Part shown: piece after piece, positions 51,140 through 59,331 of the stretch | Numbering within the stretch: the stretch's first letter is position 1 | Layout: each line of letters begins with the position of its first letter | NCBI GenBank assembly: GCA_947495775.1 | Contig: CANMAQ010000003.1 | Span: 186,001 to 250,000, forward strand | Length of the DNA stretch: 64,000 nucleotides | Source of the DNA: Jejuia algarum | GTDB lineage: Bacteria; Bacteroidota; Bacteroidia; Flavobacteriales; Flavobacteriaceae | Reading direction: 5' to 3' | Notes under the pieces: model-generated | The model's input: the letters and a program-made list of their open reading frames with translations, nothing else | What the model was told of the DNA's origin: nothing | The model's database searches: none | Made by a program: the position numbers and the translations under genes

Positions 51140-53592
51140 TGGGGAAATTTGAAGATAGTGAGGGCTTCAAGCTAGTAACTCAATATTTGGCAGCGCAAGG
51201 AAGAACACCTTTTCCGTTTCAATTAAAAACTTGGAAAAAATACCATACGGGGTACAGTGGGATGGTGATCGCTCCAACAGGTTTTGGGAAAACGTTCTCT
51301 GTGTTTTTAGCTGTTCTTATAAGGTATATAAATGCACCAGAAACACATAAAAGGGGACTGAAATTAGTATGGATAAGCCCATTACGATCACTTGCTAAAG
51401 ATTTGGCAAAAGCCATGACAGAGGTCGTTGAAACGATAGGATTAGATTGGACGGTACAGGTTAGAAATGGAGATACACCGCAGCAGATACGACGACAACA
51501 AGAACGCCTAATGCCAGACGTAATGCTTACCACACCAGAAACCATGCACCTGTTATGTTCTCAAAAAAACAATTCGCGTTGGTTTAAACACTTAAAATGT
51601 GTGGCAGTAGACGAGTGGCATGAGTTGCTAGGGAATAAGCGGGGTGTGCTAACAGAATTGGTCATTTCCCGATTACAGACACTAGCACCCCAACTTAAAA
51701 TTTGGGGCATTACGGCTACCATTGGAAATTTAGATGAAGCTCTAAAAGTATTAGTGCCTTATCCAGAATTTAAAACCGTAAAAATAACCGCTCAAGCAAA
51801 AAAGAAATTAAAAATTCACGCCGTTCTACCAGATGAAGTCGATGTTTTACCTTGGTCTGGACATTTAGGCGCTAGCATGAGCTCTAAAATTATTCCCATA
51901 ATAAACGCCCATCGTACGACCTTAATATTTACCAATACACGTGGACAGAGTGAACTGTGGTATCAAATTATTTTAGAAGCAGCTCCCGAATTGGCAGGCC
52001 AATTGGCCATACATCATGGGTCTATAGATTTAAAATTACGGCATTGGATTGAAGATAGTATTGTTCAAGGCCATTTAAAAGCTGTTATATGTACCTCGTC
52101 TTTAGATCTAGGGGTTGATTTTAAACCTGTAGATTGCATCATTCAAATTGGATCAGCAAAAGGTGTTGCGCGTTTTGTGCAACGCGCAGGACGCAGTGGG
52201 CATGCACCACATGAGACCTCAAAAATTTACGTTGTCCCTACGCATTCTTTAGAGCTTATTGAAGTAGCTGCATTAAAAGCCGCTGTAAAAGATCGCGCTG
52301 TAGAGGCCCGCCATCCTTTAGTATTGTGTTACGATCTTATGGTGCAATTTTTAATCACCTTAGCGGTTGGAGAAGGTTTTAAAGCAGAAGAGGCTTATCA
52401 CATTTTAAAACAAACCCATGCTTTTTCATTTTTAAATAAAGACGAATTTAACTGGGGCCTGCAATTTATAACCCAAGGTGGTACAGCACTACAGGCTTAC
52501 GAAGAGTTTCATAAAGTTGTTTTAAACGACGACGGGGTGTATCGAGTGCAGAGCAGGCGTATTAGCATGTTACACCGTATGAATATTGGTGCTATTGTTA
52601 GTGATGCTATGTTAAATGTGAAGTATTTGTCTGGAGGGTATATAGGAATGATTGAAGAATTTTTTATTTCTAAGTTAAAACCTAAGTCCAGTTTTATTTT
52701 GGCAGGGCGTGTTTTAGAACTGGTGCACATTAAAGACATGACGGTATATGTAAAACGAAGTAAAGCCAAGAAAGCCATAGCCCCCAGTTGGATGGGGGGC
52801 AGGTTGCCACTCACCTCGCATTTAAGTCATTTTTTACGTATAAAATTAGAAGCCGCATTGGCACCTGGCATACAAGAACGTGAACTTAAGTTTTTACACC
52901 CTTTAATAGCGAATCAAAACAGCCATTCACACATCCCTAAAGCTAATGAGTTTTTGGTAGAATTGATCGGTACAAAAGAGGGCTATCATGTTTTTATGTA
53001 TCCTTTTGAAGGCCGATTGGTACATGAAGTTATTGCAGCATTAATCGCTTATAGATTAAGTCAAATTACGCCGCTAACATTTACGATTGCAATGAATGAT
53101 TATGGTTTCGAATTGTTAAGCGATCAGCCCATACCATTAGATGAAAGTAATATTGAAGCCTTACTTTCTAAAAACCAACTCATGGAAGATGTTACAGCGA
53201 GTATTAATGCCTCAGAAATGGCCTCTAGGACATTTAGAGATATTGCGGTTATTGCAGGTTTGGTGGTACAGTCAAGACCTGGTGCCCGACAAAATAATAA
53301 GAGTTTACAATCTTCTTCAGGGTTAATTTTTAGAGTATTGGAGGAGTACGAACCACAACATTTACTTTTAAAACAAGCGTATACCGAAGTGTTTAATCAA
53401 CAACTAGAAGAGGTGCGTTTACAAGCGGCATTCGAGCGTATCTCTAAAAGTAAAATTATCTTGCGACGGGCATCTGCGTTTACGCCACTTAGTTTTCCTA
53501 TTAAAGTAGATAGCTTAAGACACGCTATGAGTAATGAAAGTTTAGAAAAACGCGTTGCACGCATTCGAAAACAAGCCTTAAAAGACAATTAA
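51139..53592 (+). CDS. Ligase-associated Lhr-type DExH helicase
   Basis: This 817-residue helicase is of the Lhr core type. It shows Walker A IAPTGFGKTFSVFL (Lys51), the DExH box VAVDEWHELLGNKRG near 158, GITATIGNL near 190, and motif VI RFVQRAGRSGHAPHE near 350. A winged-helix and Lhr C-terminal region follows (about 380-800). It shares a base with the ligase stop (TAATG). It acts with the exonuclease, ligase and phosphoesterase of this cluster in DNA repair; the lesion type is not known. Confidence 0.92.
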   Translation: MGKFEDSEGFKLVTQYLAAQGRTPFPFQLKTWKKYHTGYSGMVIAPTGFGKTFSVFLAVLIRYINAPETHKRGLKLVWISPLRSLAKDLAKAMTEVVETIGLDWTVQVRNGDTPQQIRRQQERLMPDVMLTTPETMHLLCSQKNNSRWFKHLKCVAVDEWHELLGNKRGVLTELVISRLQTLAPQLKIWGITATIGNLDEALKVLVPYPEFKTVKITAQAKKKLKIHAVLPDEVDVLPWSGHLGASMSSKIIPIINAHRTTLIFTNTRGQSELWYQIILEAAPELAGQLAIHHGSIDLKLRHWIEDSIVQGHLKAVICTSSLDLGVDFKPVDCIIQIGSAKGVARFVQRAGRSGHAPHETSKIYVVPTHSLELIEVAALKAAVKDRAVEARHPLVLCYDLMVQFLITLAVGEGFKAEEAYHILKQTHAFSFLNKDEFNWGLQFITQGGTALQAYEEFHKVVLNDDGVYRVQSRRISMLHRMNIGAIVSDAMLNVKYLSGGYIGMIEEFFISKLKPKSSFILAGRVLELVHIKDMTVYVKRSKAKKAIAPSWMGGRLPLTSHLSHFLRIKLEAALAPGIQERELKFLHPLIANQNSHSHIPKANEFLVELIGTKEGYHVFMYPFEGRLVHEVIAALIAYRLSQITPLTFTIAMNDYGFELLSDQPIPLDESNIEALLSKNQLMEDVTASINASEMASRTFRDIAVIAGLVVQSRPGARQNNKSLQSSSGLIFRVLEEYEPQHLLLKQAYTEVFNQQLEEVRLQAAFERISKSKIILRRASAFTPLSFPIKVDSLRHAMSNESLEKRVARIRKQALKDN

Positions 53593-53594
53593 GT

Positions 53595-54251
53595 ATGCCT
53601 ATTTATTTAGAACCAATACAATGCAATACAGAACAACTTTTGCTAACCAACCAGCGTGTTGCTTATTGGAAAGCTCAGAAAACACTTATTCTATCGGATG
53701 TACACATCGGTAAAACAGCCCATTTTAGAAAACAGGGTATTCCTATTCCGTTTAAAGTCTTGTTGCGAGATTTAGAACGTTTAGACGCGCTTATTCAGCA
53801 TTTCAAACCAGAACGGCTTATTGTTGTTGGAGATTTGTTTCATGCAGAGTTCAATCAAGATGTTGTTTTTTTTCAAAAGTGGATGTCAACCTACCAATCT
53901 CTAGAACTGGTATTAGTGAAAGGAAATCATGATGGTTCTGCTGTAAAACTATATGAGAATTTAAATATAAAAATTGTTGAAAATCAATTAGAAACGACTG
54001 GTTTTACTTTTGTACACGATAGTCCTGTAGTTCAAGATAATGTGTCTACATTCTACATCTCTGGGCACACGCACCCAGGTGTGCTTTTAAAAGGGAAAGG
54101 CAAACAACGCATTAAATTACCTTGCTACCAATGGAGTACTAGACAATTGGTATTACCTGCCTTTAGTTTATTTACAGGTTTAAATACTAAAATACCATCT
54201 GCAGCGTTTAAAAATTATGCGTTTACAGCGGATAGCATTTTTGAAATGTAG
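53595..54251 (+). CDS. pdeM: Ligase-associated metallophosphoesterase PdeM
   Basis: This 218-residue calcineurin-like phosphoesterase has the metal motifs in order: LSDVHIGKTAHFRKQGI near residue 32, VVGDLFHAEFNQDV near 78, VKGNHDGS near 112, and ISGHTHPGV near 154. The family is found almost only in this DNA-ligase cluster and is thought to act in the DNA-damage response. It starts 3 bases after the helicase stop and is the last of four coupled genes. Confidence 0.9.
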   Translation: MPIYLEPIQCNTEQLLLTNQRVAYWKAQKTLILSDVHIGKTAHFRKQGIPIPFKVLLRDLERLDALIQHFKPERLIVVGDLFHAEFNQDVVFFQKWMSTYQSLELVLVKGNHDGSAVKLYENLNIKIVENQLETTGFTFVHDSPVVQDNVSTFYISGHTHPGVLLKGKGKQRIKLPCYQWSTRQLVLPAFSLFTGLNTKIPSAAFKNYAFTADSIFEM

Positions 54252-54408
54252 TGTCTAAAATTATACGATTACATCGGTTTTTTTTGCGTTTTGTATAAAT
54301 AGCATTGCACTAATCGAATATTTTTACTGTTTTACGATTTTTTAACATATGAGCATGTTATTTTTATAATTTTAAAACCATTAATTAATTCATTAATCAC
54401 CCTCTCTT

Positions 54409-55005
54409 ATGAAAATTATAACTTTAGTTATAGCTTTAGCAGTATCTGCACTATCATTCGCACAGCAGTCTGCTAAAAATCAAAGACAGCAAAGTGTTGT
54501 TTACGATATCACAAAAAAGAACATGAGTAATGTTGATACCATTCCTGGGTTTCAATCACGAAAAGAAAAACTTAAAATAACTGGAATCATTTACGAAAGT
54601 GATGGTGTAACGCCAGCTAAAAATGTCGTGCTTTATATTTATCAAGCCGATGAAGAAGGCGAGTACCATGCTACAAAGGTAAATGGTAAGCGTGTGCTTA
54701 GACATGAAGGTTGGGCGCGAACAAATGATGAAGGCCGTTATATGTTTTACACTTTTGTTCCAGGTACAGATTGGTCTTCAAAGTCTATGAAACAAATTCA
54801 TGGTATGATTAAAGAACCTTCTACAGATAAAACGTATAGCATCAATCAATTTGTATTTGATGACGATCCTATGCTTACCAAATCGTGTAGAAAGAAAATT
54901 GCAAAATACGGTCTAAATAACATCTTGAAATTAGAACGTGATGCAGAAGGCATGCTTGTAGGTACGAGAGATATTGTCCTAAGTGATGAAATACGTCACC
55001 TGTAG
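54409..55005 (+). CDS. Secreted intradiol dioxygenase-like protein
   Basis: This 198-residue exported protein has a signal peptide ending at about residue 18 (SALSFAQ). Its beta-sandwich resembles the catalytic core of intradiol ring-cleavage dioxygenases: KITGIIYESDGVTPAKNVVL near 52, LYIYQADEEGEYH near 75, WARTNDEGRYMFYTFVPG near 105, and MKQIHGMIKEP near 128. Classical enzymes bind Fe(III) with two Tyr and two His (HxH). Here the first His position reads Gln (QIH), so activity is uncertain. It stands alone, with a terminator after it. Confidence 0.75.
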   Translation: MKIITLVIALAVSALSFAQQSAKNQRQQSVVYDITKKNMSNVDTIPGFQSRKEKLKITGIIYESDGVTPAKNVVLYIYQADEEGEYHATKVNGKRVLRHEGWARTNDEGRYMFYTFVPGTDWSSKSMKQIHGMIKEPSTDKTYSINQFVFDDDPMLTKSCRKKIAKYGLNNILKLERDAEGMLVGTRDIVLSDEIRHL

Positions 55006-55037
55006 ACATCTATTAGAATACGCTTAAAAACACTATT

Positions 55038-55067
55038 TAAAATCCTGCTTTTGCAGGATTTTTTAGT
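55038..55067 (+). terminator. Rho-independent terminator of the dioxygenase-like gene
   Basis: AAATCCTGC pairs with GCAGGATTT around TTTT, followed by TTTTAG, about 35 bases after the stop. Confidence 0.88.
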
Positions 55068-55203
55068 TTATAAGATATACTATACTAGCTCTTACTGTTT
55101 TATACATCATAACAACTGTTATTAGGTGAACTGTATGTGAGATCGTATTTTATTGGCGTAGTGACCAGTGAGTTGACTTGCAAGTAACACGTACCGCAAA
55201 CAA

Positions 55204-56103
55204 CTAGGTGTAAAGTATAAAAAATACACCAGCCATAATGCCTATAAGCGGAATGAGTTTCTTACGTTTGTTTTTCTCTTTAAAAATAAATCCACCAACA
55301 AGTACAGCAATTAGTATTTGACTGCGTTTAATGGCAGACAATAACATAATGAGTGCTTCAGGGTCTTGAAGTGCTTTAAAGTAAAAATAATCGGCAGTTT
55401 GTAGCAAGATACCCACCATAGGGATGGTCCAACGCCATTTAAAATTCTTACGTTTAGCATGATGTGGAAACCACATTAGTGCTAAAATAACAAGTAAGAT
55501 GAGAAGCGTGTACCAGCAAAACCAAAACTGAAGCGTTTGTGGATTAAGTGCTAGGTTTTGCACTAAAAATTTGTCGTATAATCCGCTACAAGACCCAAAA
55601 AAAGTAGCTCCTATTATAGCAAATACCCATTTGTTTTTTTTAAACACAATGCCTTCTTTCTTTCCGATTTTAGAATAGAGCATTACCGAAAAAATAATGA
55701 GGAAAAACCCAAGCCATTGTAAAGGATTGGGCTGTTCATTATAGAGGGCTATTGCGCCAATAAATGTGAAGAAAGGCCCTGCAGATCTAATGGGCGTTAC
55801 AATAGTAATAGGTAAATGCTTTAAGGCTTGGTAGGCCAGCACCCAAGAACTTGCCATAAGCATAGACTTTATCGAGATAAAGGCATGCGTTTTTATAGGT
55901 ATATGTTCGATATAAAACCCTATAGCTTTAAAGGTATCAGGCGCATAAATAGAGCCTATAAAAAATGGTAAAAACATTAAAAACCCTGCAGCAATGGTAA
56001 TCGCTACAACGGGTAATACTTCATTATCCTGTACGGCGTGTTTTTTACATAAATTATGAAATCCTAAAAATAATGCCGCTAAAAGTCCTAAATACATCCA
56101 CAT
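55204..56103 (-). CDS. EamA/DMT superfamily transporter
   Basis: This membrane protein has about ten hydrophobic helices in two EamA repeats (PIRSAGPFFTFIGAIALYNEQ in the first, AIKRSQILIAVLVGGFIF in the second). I start at 56103 (MWMYLGLLAALFLG, 299 residues). The frame is open to 56142, but the extra 13 residues run towards the oppositely oriented regulator and look unlike the family. The substrate is unknown. It diverges from the LexA-like gene with less than 200 bases between. Confidence 0.82.
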   Translation of the reverse strand: MWMYLGLLAALFLGFHNLCKKHAVQDNEVLPVVAITIAAGFLMFLPFFIGSIYAPDTFKAIGFYIEHIPIKTHAFISIKSMLMASSWVLAYQALKHLPITIVTPIRSAGPFFTFIGAIALYNEQPNPLQWLGFFLIIFSVMLYSKIGKKEGIVFKKNKWVFAIIGATFFGSCSGLYDKFLVQNLALNPQTLQFWFCWYTLLILLVILALMWFPHHAKRKNFKWRWTIPMVGILLQTADYFYFKALQDPEALIMLLSAIKRSQILIAVLVGGFIFKEKNKRKKLIPLIGIMAGVFFILYT

Positions 56104-56269
56104 GGGCGCGAAGATAGTTTTTTGAATGCTGTTTGAAAACAAAGCCTCCTAAAGAATCCTATAATTTAGAACCCTTTAGCAAACTAAAGGATACACTAAT
56201 AGATTCTAACTTATTTTATATTTTTTTAGTAGATTTTTTAATTTGTTTAAATTCTATGCATTTTATGCG

Positions 56270-56277
56270 TAGATTTG
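56270..56277 (+). promoter_or_regulatory. -7 box (TAGATTTG) next to the start of the LexA-like gene
   Basis: A perfect TAnnTTTG ends 4 bases before the ATG at 56282; a TTTG lies further upstream near 56243-56245. Transcription from it would start near the ATG itself, giving a leaderless or nearly leaderless mRNA. Confidence 0.5.
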
Positions 56278-56281
56278 CTAC

Positions 56282-57058
56282 ATGGGGAATTTTATTGCAA
56301 CAAATATCAAATATCTAAGAGAGCAGAAAGCCTTATCTCAGGAAGCCTTTGGCGATGCTTTGCAGATATCGCGCGCTCAAGTGTCTACTTTCGAGCGCAA
56401 CTGTTCTGCGCCGTCTATAGAAGTATTGGTAGCCTTATCTAATTATTTTAAGATTCCTATAGATATTTTGATTAAAAACGATTTAACGAAATCAGACCAC
56501 ACATCATTTATAGAATTGAGAAACAGACGTATCTTGTTTCCTATAGCTGTAGATAGCACAAATGAAGATCTTATTGAAGTGATTCCGGTAAAAGCTTCTG
56601 CAGGATACGCCAACGGTTATGATGATCCAGAATATATCGAACAGCTCCAAAATATTAAACTGCCTTTCTTACCAACAGGGAAGCACCGTGCATTTCCTAT
56701 TAAAGGGGAGTCTATGCTACCTATGAAAGATGGTGCTTTTGTAGTTGGTAAATTTATCGAAAATCGAGACGATATTATAAGTGGAAAAACCTATATCGTT
56801 GTCACCTTAAATGATGGTATGGTGTACAAACGCGTTTATAATCAGATCGCAACCGAGCACGCTTTAAAATTGGTATCCGATAATCATAATTACCAACCAT
56901 ACACAGTACCTATAGATGAAGTCTTAGAGTTATGGGAATTTGCATGTAGCATTAATCTTCAAGAGTACGACGAGAGTGAGTTGAAAATCAGTAGTATTTT
57001 AACCATGTTTAATACGCTGGGTATCGAATTAGAAGCCTTAAAAAAAGAAGTCTTATGA
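56282..57058 (+). CDS. LexA-like HTH (XRE) transcriptional regulator with S24 peptidase domain
   Basis: This 258-residue protein has an N-terminal Cro/cI-type helix-turn-helix (about 5-62: QEAFGDALQISRAQVSTFER) and a C-terminal S24 domain. The domain has the likely self-cleavage site Ala107-Gly108 (VKASAGYANGY), catalytic Ser144 in KGESMLPMKDG and Lys183 in MVYKRVYN. Such proteins are cleaved when RecA is activated by DNA damage, releasing their operon. It overlaps the following exonuclease gene by 4 bases, so it probably represses a damage-inducible repair operon that includes itself. Confidence 0.9.
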   Translation: MGNFIATNIKYLREQKALSQEAFGDALQISRAQVSTFERNCSAPSIEVLVALSNYFKIPIDILIKNDLTKSDHTSFIELRNRRILFPIAVDSTNEDLIEVIPVKASAGYANGYDDPEYIEQLQNIKLPFLPTGKHRAFPIKGESMLPMKDGAFVVGKFIENRDDIISGKTYIVVTLNDGMVYKRVYNQIATEHALKLVSDNHNYQPYTVPIDEVLELWEFACSINLQEYDESELKISSILTMFNTLGIELEALKKEVL

Positions 57059-58389
57059 TGTATACGATAATTGATGTTGAAACTACTGGACGCAGTAATA
57101 GAATTACGGAAATCTCTATATTTAAATACGATGGCACGACTGTTATTGATGAGTTTACAACGCTCGTAAATCCAGGGGTTTTAATTCCTGTGTATATCAC
57201 AGTACTCACAAACATAGACAATGCAACTGTAGCGAATGCGCCTTATTTTGAAGCTATAGCAGAGCGTGTCCTCGAGATTACAGAGGGTACTGTATTTGTG
57301 GCTCATAATGTAAATTTTGATTACAACGTAATTCGAGGTGAGTTTAAGCGCCTAGGCTTAACATTTGATAGAAAAAAATTATGTACAGTACGACTGTCTC
57401 GTCAATTATTTAAAGGCTTGCCCTCTTACAGTTTAGGGAAATTGTGTGCATCTTTAGAAATCCCTTTAACAGATCGGCACCGTGCTAGGGGCGATGCAGA
57501 AGCTACAGTAACTTTATTTCAAAAGTTACTAGCTCAAGAGGAAGCACCTGCTGTTTTTAAAAGCTTTATGAAAGCCAATAGCAGGCAAGGCACTTTACCG
57601 CCTAATCTTTCTGAAGAGGTGTTTAATACATTGCCAGAAACCACTGGTATCTATTATTTTATGGATAAAAAAAACACGATCATCTATGTGGGGAAAGCTA
57701 AAAATATTAAAAAACGAGTCCTGAGTCATTTTTATGATAAAAAACAAAAAGAACTCGATTTGTGTCGAGAAACAGCACATATTGATTTTGCGCTTTCAGG
57801 AAGTGAAACCTTAGCTTTATTAATGGAAGATGCTGCCATAAAAAAACATTTTCCGAAATACAATCGCGCTTCTAAAATTTCAAAAAAAAGCTATAGTCTT
57901 TTTAATTATACCGATCGTAAAGGTGTCATACATTTTGCGACAAACATCTCTAAATTAGCACCCTATGCACTTTTAACGTTTCATAGCAGACGGGATGTTA
58001 TTTTATATATGGAAAAGTTGTGTGCGACCTATAAGTTATGTCCAAAATATTGCAACCTCCAAGCCGTAGAAGCTTCATGCGATCATTATAAAATAACCAC
58101 CTGCCAAGGGGTGTGTAGCGGTGAAGAAACTATAGACGCCTATAATAAACGTGTGCATTTGGCAGTTGAAGCTATTAAAAATAAGCACGTTAATAATATC
58201 ATTAAACTCTCTGGTAGAGATGTAGATGAAGATGCGGTTATACTTATTGAGAATGGGGTTTATAGAGGTTATGGTTTTATATCTAAAAACGATAGTATAT
58301 CATATACAGATGCCGAAACTATTGCAACGCATATTATTCCACAGCAAGACAATGCCGATGTGCAACGCATTTTAAGAAAAGTCATTTAG
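57055..58389 (+). CDS. DEDDh exonuclease / GIY-YIG (Cho-like) endonuclease fusion
   Basis: This 444-residue protein has two nuclease domains. The N-terminal DnaQ-type exonuclease (about 1-170) has IIDVETTG (Asp7, Glu9), FVAHNVNFDYNVI and HRARGDAEAT (His and Asp of DEDDh). A UvrC-type GIY-YIG domain starts at Gly198 (GIYYFMDKK, then IIYVGKAKNIKKRV). A cysteine cluster follows: LCPKYC, then SCDHYKITTCQGVC near 350. It corresponds to a Cho-type nucleotide-excision nuclease joined to a proofreading-like exonuclease, so it could cut beside a lesion and trim. Coupling to the LexA-like gene suggests SOS control. Confidence 0.9.
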   Translation: MMYTIIDVETTGRSNRITEISIFKYDGTTVIDEFTTLVNPGVLIPVYITVLTNIDNATVANAPYFEAIAERVLEITEGTVFVAHNVNFDYNVIRGEFKRLGLTFDRKKLCTVRLSRQLFKGLPSYSLGKLCASLEIPLTDRHRARGDAEATVTLFQKLLAQEEAPAVFKSFMKANSRQGTLPPNLSEEVFNTLPETTGIYYFMDKKNTIIYVGKAKNIKKRVLSHFYDKKQKELDLCRETAHIDFALSGSETLALLMEDAAIKKHFPKYNRASKISKKSYSLFNYTDRKGVIHFATNISKLAPYALLTFHSRRDVILYMEKLCATYKLCPKYCNLQAVEASCDHYKITTCQGVCSGEETIDAYNKRVHLAVEAIKNKHVNNIIKLSGRDVDEDAVILIENGVYRGYGFISKNDSISYTDAETIATHIIPQQDNADVQRILRKVI

Positions 58390-58878
58390 CAATTGCATCT
58401 GCACTATTTATATACGGACACGGTGTTTTTCTCAAACGTTCTAAAACGTGTTTTCTAAGCACTTATAAAACAGTGTTTTGAGTATTTTCAGGCCTTTAGG
58501 TGTATGTTTTGAATGGGAGGGATGGACATGTTTTACGAATGTTAAAACGAAGTAAAGACTTTACCAGAGCATTAATGGCGAGGCTAAATTGAAGTTAGAT
58601 CCCATAGAATAGCTTCTGTATTCTAAAAAATATTAAAACGCATAAAAAACTGATAAAAAGCGTGTTATTCGTGTTTTTTGTTTGATAAAATCTATTATAT
58701 ATAAGAAAATGGTAGTTTTTTTTTAGTGCCGTATTAAACCTTTTGGGAAGTATAGGGTCTACATACTATAAGCACAGTAGCAACAAATAATGTCTGTTTA
58801 AAAAAAACGAATTATAGTGCCTGTCTGTTTTGTATTATAAATTTTACAAAAAATTAACCCTACCTACTTCAATTACTT
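58390..58878. other. Intergenic region without recognised gene
   Basis: These 489 AT-rich bases contain several loose repeats of AAAACG and GTGTTTT (for example 58420-58470 and 58635-58680) that can form weak inverted pairs. I see no reading frame with family resemblance and no clear promoter box. Confidence 0.35.
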
Positions 58879-59319
58879 ATGAAAACTTTTATTCTTTTAA
58901 CACTCATGAATCTCTTCCATGGAGGAGACATTGCCACATTTACAATCACAACAACCAATGCTAAAGTATACGTTGCTGTAAAGCTAGAAGCTGCCGCAAT
59001 AGCTGAAGCTTTAGATGTTAAAATTGACGCCATAGATAAGGGCCATTTACAGCATTATCTTAATACACACATCACATATACTATTAATGGACAAAATGCG
59101 GGTTTCGAGATAACCGGTATGGAGGCAACCCACAACCATTTAGTGGTTCACACCACTTTAGAGGGGACCTATAGCCTTTTAAAACATTTGAAAATAAAAA
59201 ACACAACGCTATTTGAAGTGAAATCGCGTCAAACCAATGTTGTAAGATTAAGATATAATACGACCTCTAGAGATTTTTTAATAAACCAAAAACGTCCTAC
59301 CATAACTATTAACCTATAA
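58879..59319 (+). CDS. Small DUF6702-like protein
   Basis: This 146-residue protein has a hydrophobic N-terminus (MKTFILLTLMNLFHGGDIAT) that may be a weak signal peptide. The body resembles DUF6702 proteins of Bacteroidota: VYVAVKLEAAAIAEALDVKI, HLQHYLNTHITYTINGQNAG near residue 53 and a C-terminal RQTNVVRLRYNTTSRDFLIN before KRPTITINL. The usual HPFYVS-type opening of that family is not present, so the match is partial. It ends 12 bases before the sulfatase-like gene, and the two are probably one operon. Confidence 0.6.
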   Translation: MKTFILLTLMNLFHGGDIATFTITTTNAKVYVAVKLEAAAIAEALDVKIDAIDKGHLQHYLNTHITYTINGQNAGFEITGMEATHNHLVVHTTLEGTYSLLKHLKIKNTTLFEVKSRQTNVVRLRYNTTSRDFLINQKRPTITINL

Positions 59320-59331
59320 ACCCAATGTATT

